Positions 1 to 9,722 of a DNA stretch of 64,000 nucleotides are shown in pieces; position 1 is the stretch's first letter, and each line of letters begins with the position of its first letter. The DNA comes from Acidovorax sp. NB1 (lineage in GTDB: Bacteria > Pseudomonadota > Gammaproteobacteria > Burkholderiales > Burkholderiaceae_C): the NCBI RefSeq assembly GCF_005405905.1, contig NZ_BJHU01000009.1, positions 124,001 to 188,000 on the forward strand, in the 5' to 3' direction. The notes below the pieces were generated by a model, which worked only from the letters and a program-made list of their open reading frames with translations, did no database searches and had not been told where the DNA came from. The position numbers and the translations under genes were made by a program.

Positions 1-21
1 ATTGCAGCCGGGGACAAATAC

Positions 22-3000
22 ATGTCATCTATTGATGCCAACAATGCACCGGCCGCAGAAGGGACCCAGGGGGATCAGGACCTGGGTCCTTTGGCTTGGG
101 TGCTTGACGAACTGCGGAAGTCACTCGACGGTGCGGTCAAGGCCATGCGCCGTTTTGTGCGCGATGCGGAAGTTGCGCGTGAATCCGATCTTGCAGCGCT
201 GGACGCTGGCGCGCTGCGCATAGCGCGTCAGCAGCTGCACCAAGCATGTGGCGCACTCGAAATGGTGGGCATGGGCCCACCAGCCCTCGTGCTGCGCTCC
301 ATGGAGTCTGCGGTCCAGAAGTTTGTCCAGCGCCCGGAAACCTGCAGCGACGAAGCGGCTGCAGTGATCGAGCGCGCAAGTTTTGCGCTGATCGAATACC
401 TGGAAACCGTGCTGGCGGGCAAGGCGGTATCACCCGTGGCGCTGTTCCCTCAGTACCGCGACGCCCAGGCGCTGGCAGGTGCCGACCGCGTGCATCCGGC
501 AGACCTCTGGCCTGTGGAGCGCCGTTTCCGCGAACCCGAAGGGGCCGTGACCCTGCCGCCCTTGCCATATGGCCCCGAGGCGCGGGCGCGGCTGGATGCG
601 GCCGTGCTGCGCATTGTCAAGTCCGGCGACCTCAAGGCTGCGCTGAACCTGCGAGATACCTGTCTGGGGCTCGTAGCAGCCCAGTCAGACCGCCAGGCAC
701 GTGCGTTCTGGAAGATTTGCGCTGGCTTCTTCGAAGCGTTTGGCTCCGGCCTGTTGTCCCCCGATGTGTACGTCAAACGGGTGGCCTCGCGGGTGCTGAT
801 GCAGTACGCGACCCTGGCCAAGGGCGACCCCACCATTGCAGACCGGCTGGTTCAGGACCTGCTGTTCTTCTGTTCGCAGGCCAAGGCCTCCGAGTTGCCC
901 GAGGACGCTGCACCTTCGCTGCGCGCCGTGCGCCAGGCGTTTTCCCTGGACCGTTTCAAGCCCGTTGATTACGAAACCGCGCGGTTTGGCCGCTTCGACC
1001 CGGCAGTGTTGGCGCAGGCGCGCAAGCGCATCGCATCGGCCACCGAGACCTGGTCGGCACTGGCCGGTGGTGATCGCAACAAACTCAAACCGGCAGCTGA
1101 CCAGTTCAGCCTGGTGTGCGACTCGCTGCGCAAACTGCATCCTGGCAGTGAGAACCTGGCCCTGGCATTGACGCGGGCAATGGACTCCACCACCCGCTCG
1201 GGCGAGCCGCCATCGGCCGCCTTGGCAATGGAAGTGGCGACTTCGGTGTTGTACCTGCAGGCGGCGTTTGAAGAACTGGATGCTGCCGACGACCAGATGG
1301 AGGCGCGTGCCACCCGGTTGGCCGAGCGCCTGGACGCGGTGACAGCAGGTGCCGAACCCGAGCCGCTGGAGCCCTGGATGGAGGAGCTGTACCGCAGGGT
1401 CAGCGACAACCAGACCATGGGCAGCGTGGTGGACGAGTTGCGCGTGACCTTGGGCGAGGCTGAGAAGGCGCTGGACCAGTTTTTCCGCAACCCCCAGGAC
1501 ACGGCGGTTCTGGCCACAGTACCCGGACATCTGGCCCAGATGCGCGGTGTTTTGTCGGTGCTGGGGCTTGACCAGGCGTCGCTGGCCGTGGTGCGCATGC
1601 GCGATACGGTGGAGCGTCTGCTCATCAACGAGGTGCCCGAAGAAGGGCGCCAAGCCGTGTTCGAAAAGCTTGGCAACAGCCTGGGCGCACTCGGTTTTCT
1701 GATCGACATGCTGAGCTATCAGCGCACCATGGCGCGCAAGCTTTTTGTCTATGACGAGGACCTGGGCGAGCTGCGCATCCTCATGGGCAAAACCCGTGCG
1801 CGTGCGTCTGACGCGATGGAGGAAGCCCCAGCCAAACTGGAGGAGCGCACCGCGACCCTAGTGCCTGACGTGCTGCCGCGCTTCCCAGCGCCGGAGCCTG
1901 TCAGCGAACCCACGGACTTTGCTCCGATTCTGGACCTGGGCCCTGCTCCAGTCAGCGAGCCTTCCCCCCAGTCAGAGCCAGAAAGCCTGGCTCCGGACAT
2001 TTCCTTCGATGTGGCTGCGCCTGCTGCCCCCGCGTCGGTTGTCGCCGCCGCAGATGCACCAGCACCAGCACCTATTGCCAAGGCTGCTGTACCGGATGTC
2101 GAAGATGAGTTGCTGGACGTTTTCCTGGAGGAAGCACGCGAGGTGGTGGTCAACGGATTGGCCGCCATTGATCTGCTTCAGGGGGAGCCTGGCAATCTGA
2201 GCGAACAGACCACGTTGCGCCGTGCGTTCCACACGCTCAAGGGCAGTTCGCGCATGGTGGGCCTCAACGACTTCGGCGAAGCCGCCTGGTCGATGGAGCA
2301 AATCCTCAACGCCTGGCTGGCTGAGCAGAAGCCCATGCAGCCGGGCTTGTTGACACTGTCCTCGGACGCCTTGCGGGCATTTGGCCGCTGGGCCGATGAC
2401 ATTGCGGCAGGCCGCGCAACCGGCTGGGATCCTGAATCCTTCCGCAAATCTGCAGATGCGATGCGCCTTGACGGTACGTTGCTGCCTTTGGTCGTGCCTT
2501 CCGAGGGGGACGAAGCCCCTGGGACTGTTCCAGAGATCGAACCCCTGGCGGCGCTGGAACCAGAAGCGGTCGAACTGGCCGCCGGTACCGTGTCTTCGGA
2601 TGGCCTCGATGCTCATCCTGAGGACGATCTGGGCCTGATGGACTTCCAGGCGACCGAAATTTCGGAGCATGTGCACGAACAGCCTGCAGCTGTTGAAGCA
2701 CCCGTTGCGCCTGAAGTGGCTGCAACATCCGGTGTGGCTGAGGTTGCGGAGGATATTGACTTCTCGGTCTTTACCGCCGCCCTGAATGCCGATTCGGCCC
2801 CCGCTCCGTTGGTAGATCCGTCCAGCGCCGACTTTGTGCTCGACCTAGAGCTGCCTGATCTGGATTTGCCCGATGTGGCGCCTGTTGCCGAGGTCTCTGC
2901 CGTGGCTGCTGTCGCAGAGCCGCTGGAGGAGATTCCTCTGGAAGCACTGACTTTGTCTGATGCAGAAGCCAGCACAGCGCCAGAGGCCGTGGTGCCCGCA

Positions 3001-6000
3001 GAGATCGAAGCCGAGGTGCCAGAGGCATCCGATGCCCTCGCGTCACTGGATGTCGAAGCCTTGGAGCGGTTGCTTGAAGCCGAGTCCGCCGCTGCTGAGG
3101 TCCCGGTGGAGGCGCATGAGGCCGTTGAATCTGCCGATGCCGAGTTGCCCTCTGAAATGGCTGGGCTTCTGGAGGCCTTGCCGCAGGAGGACAGCACCAG
3201 CGACGATGCGGTCAAGGTGATTGACACCCTGCGTATCAGCATCCCTCTGTACAACGTGTACCTGAATGAGGCCGACGAATGGTCGCGCCGTCTGGTGACT
3301 TGTCTGCAGGAATGGTCGCTGGAACTGCACGAGCCCCTGCCCGACATGGCGGTGGCACTGGCGCATTCGCTGGCGGGCAGTTCTGCCACGGTCGGTTTCA
3401 CTGCCTTGTCGGAATTAGCGCGGGCCTTGGAGCACGCAATGCAGCATGTGCAGCTGCAATCTGGCGGCACCGAGGAACAGGCCCGGGCCTTCATGGGCGC
3501 TGCGGAAGACATCCGCCGCCTGCTGCACCAATTCGCTGCGGGCTTCCTCAAGGAGCCCAACGAAGAGGTGCTGGAACAGCTGCGCCAGATTTTGGAAGCC
3601 GAGGTGGTTGTCACCTTGTCTCCGCCAGAGGAAGACGCTGTCGAAGCTTTCCCCATCGAGATGGTGGAGCCCGTGGCTTCCGAGCCCGCGCCAGACGCGA
3701 TCGACGAGCCCGAGGCCTATGCCGAGGCAACCCTGGAGCCCGCGCCCGTCATCATCCCGCAAGGCCATGTGGCGCCTGCGCTGTCTGTGGTGGCTCACGA
3801 TCAGGACCAGTTGATCGACGACGCGATCGCCCACGCCGTGGCGCTGTCTTCGGACGTCGATGACGACATCGACGCCATCGACGTCATCGATCCCGACCTG
3901 TTCCCGATCTTCGAGGAAGAGGCCGCCGAGTTGCTGCCTCAACTGGGCGGTGCCCTGCGCCAATGGGCCGCGCGGCCTGACAACCTGGGTGCCCGCAGCG
4001 AAGTGCTGCGTGCCCTGCACACGCTCAAGGGCAGCTCGCGCCTGGCCGGTGCCATGCGCCTGGGCGAAATGGCCCACCGGTTGGAATCTGCGATTGAGCA
4101 ACTTGATCCCGAGACCGTCACAGCCGATCAGATCGACCCCCTGCAAGGCGGTTTTGATGGCCTGCAGGCGAATTTCGATGCCCTGCGGGCGATTGGCCAG
4201 ACCCCTGCCGACACGGTGGTGGCCCTGCCCGTCGAGGGCGCGAGGGCCCGTCTGGACGCTGCTGATGCGCCCATGGCACCCGCCGCTGCGTTGGTGGATG
4301 CCGCTGCGCCTGTCGCTCCTGCGGTCCGTTTGCCCGGCCCCTCGCAACTGGCGCCCTTGCGCGTGGCTGCGAGCCAGTCGGTGCGCGTGCGTGCGCAGCT
4401 GCTCGACCGCCTGGTCAATCAGGCGGGCGAGGTGATGATCAGCCGCTCGCGTCTGGATGTGCGCCTGGGGCAGTTCCGCAGCTCGCTCTCCGACCTGTCG
4501 GGCAACCTCGACAGGCTGCGCCAGCAACTGCGCGACATTGAAGTGCAGGCCGAATCGCAGATGCAGTCGCGCCTAGCTTTGTCCAAGGATTCGGCCGCTG
4601 GTTTCGACCCGCTGGAATTCGACCGTTTTACCCGCGTGCAGGAACTCACCCGCATGATGGCCGAATCGGTGAACGACGTGGCCACCGTGCAGCGCAACCT
4701 GCAGCGCGCCATGGAAGGTGCCGAAGACGACCTGATCGCCCAGGGCCGCCAGGCCCGGGAGCTGCAGCGCGACCTGCTGCGCACCCGCATGGTGGAGTTC
4801 GAAGGCATTGCCGAGCGCCTCTACGCCGTGGTCCGCCAGGCCTCCAAGGAGACTGGCAAGCAGATCAAGCTGGACATCACCGGCGGCTCCATCGAAATGG
4901 ACCGTGGCGTGCTGGACCGCATGACCCCCGCGTTCGAGCACTTGCTGCGCAACTGCGTGGCCCATGGCATCGAAGATCCCGAAGTGCGTGTGGCGGCGGG
5001 CAAGCCGGCCTCCGGCACGATCACCGTGGATCTGCACCACGAAGGCAACGACGTGTCGGTGGAGTTCCGCGACGACGGTGCGGGCCTGAACCTGCCGCGC
5101 ATCCGCGAAAAGGCCCTGTCTCAGGGCATCGTGGAACCCGGTGTGGAACTCAGCGATTCCGAGGCCGCCAACCTGATCTTCATGCCCGGTTTCTCGACGG
5201 CATCCGAAGTGACCGGCCTGGCCGGACGCGGCATCGGCATGGACGTGGTCCGCGCCGAAATCAACGCCCTGGGGGGACGTATCGAAACCTCGACCGAGGC
5301 GGGCAAGGGCGCGGCGTTCCGCATGGTGCTGCCCTTGACGACTGCGGTGACGCAGGTGGTGATGCTGCGCACCGGCGACCTGGCGGTGGGCGTGCCTGCC
5401 AACGTGGTGGAAATCGTGCGCCGCACTTCTGCGGCCGACCTGGAGGAAGCCTACCGCACCGGCGTGTTTGACGACGGGATGGAGAAGGTGCCCTTCTTCT
5501 GGTCTGGCGCCTTGCTGCAGGCGTCTGCCCGCAGCCATGAGCCCGCTGGCAAGACCCGCCCCGTGGTGATTTTCCGCAGCGCCGCGCAGCGTGTGGCCAT
5601 GCATGTGGACGAAGTGCTGGGCAACCAGGAAGTTGTGGTGAAGAACCTCGGCCCCCAGTTGTCCCGCCTGCCAGGCCTGGCCGGGATGTCGGTGCTGGCC
5701 TCGGGTGCCGTGGTACTGATCTACAACCCGGTGGCGCTCGCCACGGTGTACGGCGATCAGGTGCGTGCTGCCAGTGTGGGCATGGCGCCCGCCCCGGAAA
5801 CGGAGGGTGGTGCGGGTGGTGGCAAGCAGGTGGTCTCGCCCCAGCTGGCGGGGCCCAGCCAGGTGCCGCTGGTGTTGGTGGTGGACGATTCGATCACCGT
5901 GCGCCGCGTCACGCAGCGCCTGCTGCAGCGCGAAGGCTACCGGGTGGCCCTGGCGGCCGACGGCCTGCAGGCCCTGGAGCGGCTGCAGGAGGAGCGTCCG

Positions 6001-6246
6001 ACCGTGGTGCTGTCCGACATCGAAATGCCCCGCATGGACGGTTTCGATCTGGCGCGCAACATCCGTGCAGACGGTGCGTTGCGTGACCTGCCGATCATCA
6101 TGATCACCTCGCGCATTGCCGAGAAGCACCGTGAACATGCGATGGAGCTGGGCGTCAACCACTACCTGGGCAAGCCGTATTCGGATGAGGAGCTGCTGAG
6201 CCTGATCCAGCACTACGCCCGCATCGCGGCAGCGGCCGAGGCCTGA
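22..6246 (+). CDS. chpA: ChpA/PilL-type type IV pilus chemosensory hybrid histidine kinase
   Basis: At 2074 residues this is a giant CheA-like kinase of the kind that controls twitching motility. The N-terminal third is helical and Hpt-like. Phospho-acceptor motifs of the HTLKGSS type are seen at about H737 and H1333, and a degenerate one, HSLAGSS, at H1115 where the lysine is replaced by alanine. They are separated by long Ala/Glu/Pro-rich linkers (about 640-720, 850-1070, 1200-1300). Then come a CheA dimerisation helix (about 1455-1600), an ATPase domain (N box HLLRNCVAHG, FRDDGAGL, GRGIGMDVV near 1735), a CheW-like domain (about 1775-1915) and a C-terminal receiver with VVDDSITVRR and phospho-acceptor D1999 in SDIEMPRMDG. 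The ATG follows a GGGGA ribosome site. A strong terminator closes the gene. The upstream pil/che genes would lie outside the window. The family is certain; the exact name (ChpA or PilL) follows species convention. Confidence 0.93.
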   Translation: MSSIDANNAPAAEGTQGDQDLGPLAWVLDELRKSLDGAVKAMRRFVRDAEVARESDLAALDAGALRIARQQLHQACGALEMVGMGPPALVLRSMESAVQKFVQRPETCSDEAAAVIERASFALIEYLETVLAGKAVSPVALFPQYRDAQALAGADRVHPADLWPVERRFREPEGAVTLPPLPYGPEARARLDAAVLRIVKSGDLKAALNLRDTCLGLVAAQSDRQARAFWKICAGFFEAFGSGLLSPDVYVKRVASRVLMQYATLAKGDPTIADRLVQDLLFFCSQAKASELPEDAAPSLRAVRQAFSLDRFKPVDYETARFGRFDPAVLAQARKRIASATETWSALAGGDRNKLKPAADQFSLVCDSLRKLHPGSENLALALTRAMDSTTRSGEPPSAALAMEVATSVLYLQAAFEELDAADDQMEARATRLAERLDAVTAGAEPEPLEPWMEELYRRVSDNQTMGSVVDELRVTLGEAEKALDQFFRNPQDTAVLATVPGHLAQMRGVLSVLGLDQASLAVVRMRDTVERLLINEVPEEGRQAVFEKLGNSLGALGFLIDMLSYQRTMARKLFVYDEDLGELRILMGKTRARASDAMEEAPAKLEERTATLVPDVLPRFPAPEPVSEPTDFAPILDLGPAPVSEPSPQSEPESLAPDISFDVAAPAAPASVVAAADAPAPAPIAKAAVPDVEDELLDVFLEEAREVVVNGLAAIDLLQGEPGNLSEQTTLRRAFHTLKGSSRMVGLNDFGEAAWSMEQILNAWLAEQKPMQPGLLTLSSDALRAFGRWADDIAAGRATGWDPESFRKSADAMRLDGTLLPLVVPSEGDEAPGTVPEIEPLAALEPEAVELAAGTVSSDGLDAHPEDDLGLMDFQATEISEHVHEQPAAVEAPVAPEVAATSGVAEVAEDIDFSVFTAALNADSAPAPLVDPSSADFVLDLELPDLDLPDVAPVAEVSAVAAVAEPLEEIPLEALTLSDAEASTAPEAVVPAEIEAEVPEASDALASLDVEALERLLEAESAAAEVPVEAHEAVESADAELPSEMAGLLEALPQEDSTSDDAVKVIDTLRISIPLYNVYLNEADEWSRRLVTCLQEWSLELHEPLPDMAVALAHSLAGSSATVGFTALSELARALEHAMQHVQLQSGGTEEQARAFMGAAEDIRRLLHQFAAGFLKEPNEEVLEQLRQILEAEVVVTLSPPEEDAVEAFPIEMVEPVASEPAPDAIDEPEAYAEATLEPAPVIIPQGHVAPALSVVAHDQDQLIDDAIAHAVALSSDVDDDIDAIDVIDPDLFPIFEEEAAELLPQLGGALRQWAARPDNLGARSEVLRALHTLKGSSRLAGAMRLGEMAHRLESAIEQLDPETVTADQIDPLQGGFDGLQANFDALRAIGQTPADTVVALPVEGARARLDAADAPMAPAAALVDAAAPVAPAVRLPGPSQLAPLRVAASQSVRVRAQLLDRLVNQAGEVMISRSRLDVRLGQFRSSLSDLSGNLDRLRQQLRDIEVQAESQMQSRLALSKDSAAGFDPLEFDRFTRVQELTRMMAESVNDVATVQRNLQRAMEGAEDDLIAQGRQARELQRDLLRTRMVEFEGIAERLYAVVRQASKETGKQIKLDITGGSIEMDRGVLDRMTPAFEHLLRNCVAHGIEDPEVRVAAGKPASGTITVDLHHEGNDVSVEFRDDGAGLNLPRIREKALSQGIVEPGVELSDSEAANLIFMPGFSTASEVTGLAGRGIGMDVVRAEINALGGRIETSTEAGKGAAFRMVLPLTTAVTQVVMLRTGDLAVGVPANVVEIVRRTSAADLEEAYRTGVFDDGMEKVPFFWSGALLQASARSHEPAGKTRPVVIFRSAAQRVAMHVDEVLGNQEVVVKNLGPQLSRLPGLAGMSVLASGAVVLIYNPVALATVYGDQVRAASVGMAPAPETEGGAGGGKQVVSPQLAGPSQVPLVLVVDDSITVRRVTQRLLQREGYRVALAADGLQALERLQEERPTVVLSDIEMPRMDGFDLARNIRADGALRDLPIIMITSRIAEKHREHAMELGVNHYLGKPYSDEELLSLIQHYARIAAAAEA

Positions 6247-6263
6247 CATACCATGCGCATCAT

Positions 6264-6302
6264 CCACAGCCCCGTCCTTCACCGGCGGGGCTGTGGTTTT
6301 TT
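6264..6302 (+). terminator. Rho-independent terminator after chpA
   Basis: An 11-bp perfect stem (CCACAGCCCCG at 6264-6274 with CGGGGCTGTGG at 6286-6296) and an 11-nt loop are followed by six T residues at 6297-6302. It separates chpA from the PilU-like gene, so the latter probably has its own promoter in 6303-6389. Confidence 0.9.
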
Positions 6303-6389
6303 GGGCTGCCATGTTTCCGTGATGGGTGGCGCTACGGCGAGTGGGGCTGTGGGCCCAGGGGCTGACCCGCTGCAGCCCGCCTTTTGCAG

Positions 6390-7577
6390 ATGGCCAGTGT
6401 GCTGATGGACCCGGGAGCGCCGTCGCCCTCTGCCGATCCTCGCCTGCTGGCGTGCCTGGCCTTTGTGGCCAGGGAGCGGGCCTCCGATCTTTTCCTGCTG
6501 GCGGGTGCGCCGCCCACCATCAAGCGGCAGGGCGCGTTTGCGCCGATTGCCCAGCAATTGCTGTCGGCGGAAGACGTTCGGCAGATGGCGTATTCCATCT
6601 TGCGCGATGCACAACGGCATGAGTTCGAGACCACGATGGAGTGTGATCTCTCGTTCCAGACCCCCGAGGGCGAGCGTTTTCGCGTCAATGTGCACCGTCA
6701 GCGTGGACAGGTGGGCATGGTGATACGGCATGTGATTGCGCAGATACCAGACCTGCAGACGCTGGGCCTGCCACCGGTGCTGCAGCAACTGGCCTTCCTC
6801 AAAGGTGGTCTGGTGTTGGCGGTGGGGGCCGCAGGTTCGGGCAAGACCACCACACTGGCCGCATTGCTGGACCACCGCAACACCCACGCGGGCGGGCATA
6901 TCCTGACTGTGGAAGACCCGATTGAGTACCTGCACACCCACAAGAAGTCGCTGGTCACCCAGCGCGAAGTGGGGCTCGATACGCAGTCCTATGACGAGGC
7001 CCTGCGGCGGGCCATGCGCGAGGCCCCCAATGTGATCCTGATCGGTGAGATCCGCGACCGGGCCACCATGCAGCACGCGCTGCACTATGCCGAGTCCGGG
7101 CACCTGTGCGTGTCCACCCTGCATGCCAACAACGCCAACCAGGCGGTGCAGCGCATCCTGAATTTCTTCCCCGAGGATGCCCACCGCCAGCTGCTCATGG
7201 ACCTGTCGCTCAATCTGCGCGCGGTGGTGGCCTTGAGGCTGGTCACAGGGCTGGCCGGGAGCCTGGTGCCCGCCACAGAGATCATGCTGCTGACCCCCTA
7301 CGTGGCCGAACTGATCCAGAAAGGCCAGATTGACGAACTCAAGACGGCCATCACCCGCAGCGGGGAGCAGGGCATGTGGAGCTTCGACCAGTCCCTGCTG
7401 TCCCTGGTCGAGCTGGGTGTCATCTCACCCGCAGAAGCGATTGCCAATGCCGACAACCGCACCGATGTGCGCCTGCGCCTGCGGCTGGCTGCTGGTGCTT
7501 CGCTGGGTGGCGAGGGCATGCAGATGACACCGGAGGAGCCGCCACCGGGCGATCCGCCGCCCATGGCGCATCGCTAA
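6390..7577 (+). CDS. pilU: PilT/PilU-family type IV pilus retraction ATPase
   Basis: A 395-residue secretion ATPase. Visible motifs are Walker A GAAGSGKTT (about residue 147), the Asp box VEDPIEYLH, Walker B VILIGEIRD and the His box STLHANNANQ. The run from ITQREVG-like VTQREVG through RILNFFPE and EQGMWSFDQ resembles PilU more than PilT, and the protein is slightly longer than typical PilU. PilU is an accessory retraction motor acting with PilT at the inner-membrane base of the pilus. The start is uncertain: ATG at 6390 is preferred, with TTG at 6384 and ATG at 6405 also in frame and no clear ribosome site at any of them. The C-terminal 25 residues are proline-rich. Its position next to chpA fits a pilus-motility role. 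The gene is convergent with the photolyase. Confidence 0.88.
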   Translation: MASVLMDPGAPSPSADPRLLACLAFVARERASDLFLLAGAPPTIKRQGAFAPIAQQLLSAEDVRQMAYSILRDAQRHEFETTMECDLSFQTPEGERFRVNVHRQRGQVGMVIRHVIAQIPDLQTLGLPPVLQQLAFLKGGLVLAVGAAGSGKTTTLAALLDHRNTHAGGHILTVEDPIEYLHTHKKSLVTQREVGLDTQSYDEALRRAMREAPNVILIGEIRDRATMQHALHYAESGHLCVSTLHANNANQAVQRILNFFPEDAHRQLLMDLSLNLRAVVALRLVTGLAGSLVPATEIMLLTPYVAELIQKGQIDELKTAITRSGEQGMWSFDQSLLSLVELGVISPAEAIANADNRTDVRLRLRLAAGASLGGEGMQMTPEEPPPGDPPPMAHR

Positions 7578-7616
7578 CCCACGGCGGCCTGCTTTAGTCC
7601 GCAGAGCCGTGTGTTG

Positions 7617-9101
7617 TCACCCTGCAGCCGTCTTGACCACGGCATACCGCTCCAGCGTGCGTTGCCGTGCGGCATCGTGCTCCACCACGGGGAAGGGGTA
7701 GGTGTGTCCCAGGCGTACGCCGGCTTCCTGCAGCTCCAGGGGGCGCGCCAGCCAGGGAGCGTGCAATGCCTTGGTCGGGAGCGCTGCAAGCTGGGGCAGG
7801 TAGCGGCGGATGAACTTGCCCTCTGGGTCGAACTTCTCGCTCTGGCTCACCGGGTTGAAGATGCGGAAATAGGGCTGGGCATCGCATCCGCTGGAGCTGG
7901 CCCACTGCCAGCCGCCATTGTTGGCGGCCAGGTCGAAGTCATTGAGGTGGGTGGCAAAGTAGGCCTCGCCCCGGCGCCAGTCGATGCCGAGGTCCTTCAC
8001 CAGAAAACTCGCTACCACCATGCGCAGGCGGTTGTGCATGTAGCCCGTCTGGTTGATTTGTGCCATGGCGGCATCCACCAGCGGGTAGCCTGTGCGGCCC
8101 TCGCACCACGCGGCAAACAGGGCATCGGCTTCTGGGCCGGTTTCCCACTGGATGGCGTCGTAGGCCGGTTTGAAGCTGTGGTCCACCACATGGGGGTGGT
8201 GGTGCAGGATCTGAAAATAAAAGTCGCGCCAGATCAGCTCGCTCAGCCATGTCGCAGCGCCGGGGTTGCCCGCCTGCACCAGCCCGTGTGCGGTGCGCGC
8301 CAGCAACCGTGGCGAGATGGTGCCAAAACGCAAATGCACACTGAGGTAGCTCGGGCCCTTGACGGCAGGAAAATCGCGCGCATGGTCGTAGCGCTCGATG
8401 CGGCCCAGAAAATCATCAAACAGCTGCTGCGCGCCACGGGCGCCGGTGGGCAGCCCGGGGGTTGGCGACGCGCTGGCCTCAAACCCCAGCGACGCCAGCG
8501 TGGGCAGGGGCTGGCAATGCGCCTGGGGGCGCGGCGCCAGGTGGTGCGCGTGGCGTTCCACGGGGTAGCTTTTGAGCTGGAAGGCGTCGATCTTCTTGAG
8601 CCAGGCGTTTTTGTAGGGCGTGAACACGCTGTAGGGGTTGCCGGTCTGCGTCAGCACCTCACTGCGTTCAAAAATGGTGTGGTCCTTGAAGGTGTGAAAT
8701 GCCTGGCCCGCCGCCGCCAGCCGGGTGCGCACCAGGCTGTCGCGCGCCAGCGCCTGGGGCTCGTCATCGTGGTTGGCAAACACGGCCTGTACGCCCAGGC
8801 GCTGCGCCAGTGCCGGAATCGCCTCGCTGGCCACGGCATGCAGCACGATGAGTCCGCCCCCTGGCTGGCCAGACAGGGCGCGCAGCGAGGCGTCCAGCTC
8901 CACCAGCGATGCCAGGATGAACTCCACCCGCCGGTCCACCCGGGGCAGGCCATCCAGAATCTCCTGGTCCAGCACAAAGGCGCAGTGCACCTGCTCGCAC
9001 TGCGTCAGCGCCCGGTACAGGGCGGCATGGTCCTGCGCACGCAGGTCGCGCCGGAACCAGACTAGACCGCTTGGGTAGGAAGGCTCGGAAGGGGTCGCCA
9101 T
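7617..9101 (-). CDS. phrB: Deoxyribodipyrimidine photolyase
   Basis: This 494-residue protein is a class I CPD photolyase, which uses FADH- and blue light to split pyrimidine dimers. The N-terminal antenna domain begins with GLVWFRRDLRAQDHAAL (about residues 11-170). The C-terminal FAD domain carries the signature region with NNGGWQWASS and CDAQPYFRIFNP, followed by the typical EKFDPEGKFIRRYLP. The ATG at 9099-9101 was chosen because the photolyase fold starts 12 residues later; the frame stays open upstream across yqgE but has no homology there. It is divergent from yqgE with only 21 bp between the start codons, so the two must share or overlap promoters. Length is close to E. coli PhrB (472). 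Confidence 0.95.
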   Translation of the reverse strand: MATPSEPSYPSGLVWFRRDLRAQDHAALYRALTQCEQVHCAFVLDQEILDGLPRVDRRVEFILASLVELDASLRALSGQPGGGLIVLHAVASEAIPALAQRLGVQAVFANHDDEPQALARDSLVRTRLAAAGQAFHTFKDHTIFERSEVLTQTGNPYSVFTPYKNAWLKKIDAFQLKSYPVERHAHHLAPRPQAHCQPLPTLASLGFEASASPTPGLPTGARGAQQLFDDFLGRIERYDHARDFPAVKGPSYLSVHLRFGTISPRLLARTAHGLVQAGNPGAATWLSELIWRDFYFQILHHHPHVVDHSFKPAYDAIQWETGPEADALFAAWCEGRTGYPLVDAAMAQINQTGYMHNRLRMVVASFLVKDLGIDWRRGEAYFATHLNDFDLAANNGGWQWASSSGCDAQPYFRIFNPVSQSEKFDPEGKFIRRYLPQLAALPTKALHAPWLARPLELQEAGVRLGHTYPFPVVEHDAARQRTLERYAVVKTAAG

Positions 9102-9122
9102 GTTCACCGTTAAAATTGAGGG

Positions 9123-9722
9123 ATGTCTTTCGATTCTGCGCCCATCAACCTGACGCATCACTTCCTGATTGCGATGCCCGGCCTGGAAGATGAGTCTTTT
9201 GCGCGCAGTGTGGTCTACCTGTGCGAGCACAGCGAACGCGGCGCACTCGGACTCATCATCAACAAGCCCTCGGACATCACCCTCAAAAGCCTGTTCGACA
9301 AAGTAGATCTGTCGCTGCGGCGCGAAGACCTCACCCGGGAGCCTGTGTTCCAGGGCGGCCCAGTGCAGACCGAACGCGGTTTTGTGCTGCACGAGCCCAT
9401 GCTCATGGACAAGGCCGAGACTGACGAATCTGCCTACGCCTCCACCATGACCATCCCCGGCGGCCTGGAGATGACCACCTCCAAGGACGTGCTCGAAGCC
9501 CTGTCCACGGGCGCTGGGCCGCGCCGCGTGCTCATCACGCTGGGCTACTCGTCCTGGGGCGAGGGGCAGCTTGAATCGGAGCTGGCCGAGAACGCCTGGC
9601 TCACCGTGGCGGCGGATTTGTCGGTGATCTTCGACACCCCCGTGCCCGAGCGCTACGACCGGGCCTTGTCGCTGCTGGGCTTGAAGGCCTGGATGCTGTC
9701 GCCCGAGGCGGGGCACGCATGA
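9123..9722 (+). CDS. yqgE: YqgE/AlgH family protein
   Basis: A 199-residue member of the YqgE/AlgH (UPF0301) family, recognised by INLTHHFLIAMPGLEDESFARSV near the N terminus, GLIINKPSD, VFQGGPVQTERGFVLH and GYSSWGEGQLE. The biochemical role is unsettled; in Pseudomonas AlgH has been linked to alginate regulation. A GAGGG sequence just upstream of the ATG serves as ribosome site. It overlaps ruvX by 4 bp (ATGA) and heads the conserved yqgE-ruvX-pyrR-pyrB-pyrC' order. Translational coupling through the first three genes indicates a single transcript, whose promoter must lie within or beside the photolyase start. Confidence 0.94.
   Translation: MSFDSAPINLTHHFLIAMPGLEDESFARSVVYLCEHSERGALGLIINKPSDITLKSLFDKVDLSLRREDLTREPVFQGGPVQTERGFVLHEPMLMDKAETDESAYASTMTIPGGLEMTTSKDVLEALSTGAGPRRVLITLGYSSWGEGQLESELAENAWLTVAADLSVIFDTPVPERYDRALSLLGLKAWMLSPEAGHA

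Noticed and set aside
4573..6312. Long open frame on the minus strand opposite chpA
   Set aside because: It is the antisense of well-supported CheA and receiver domains, is His/Gly/Arg-rich and has no recognisable family; a high-GC artefact.
7611..9065. 484-codon open frame on the plus strand over the photolyase
   Set aside because: Antisense of conserved photolyase motifs; composition unlike a real protein.
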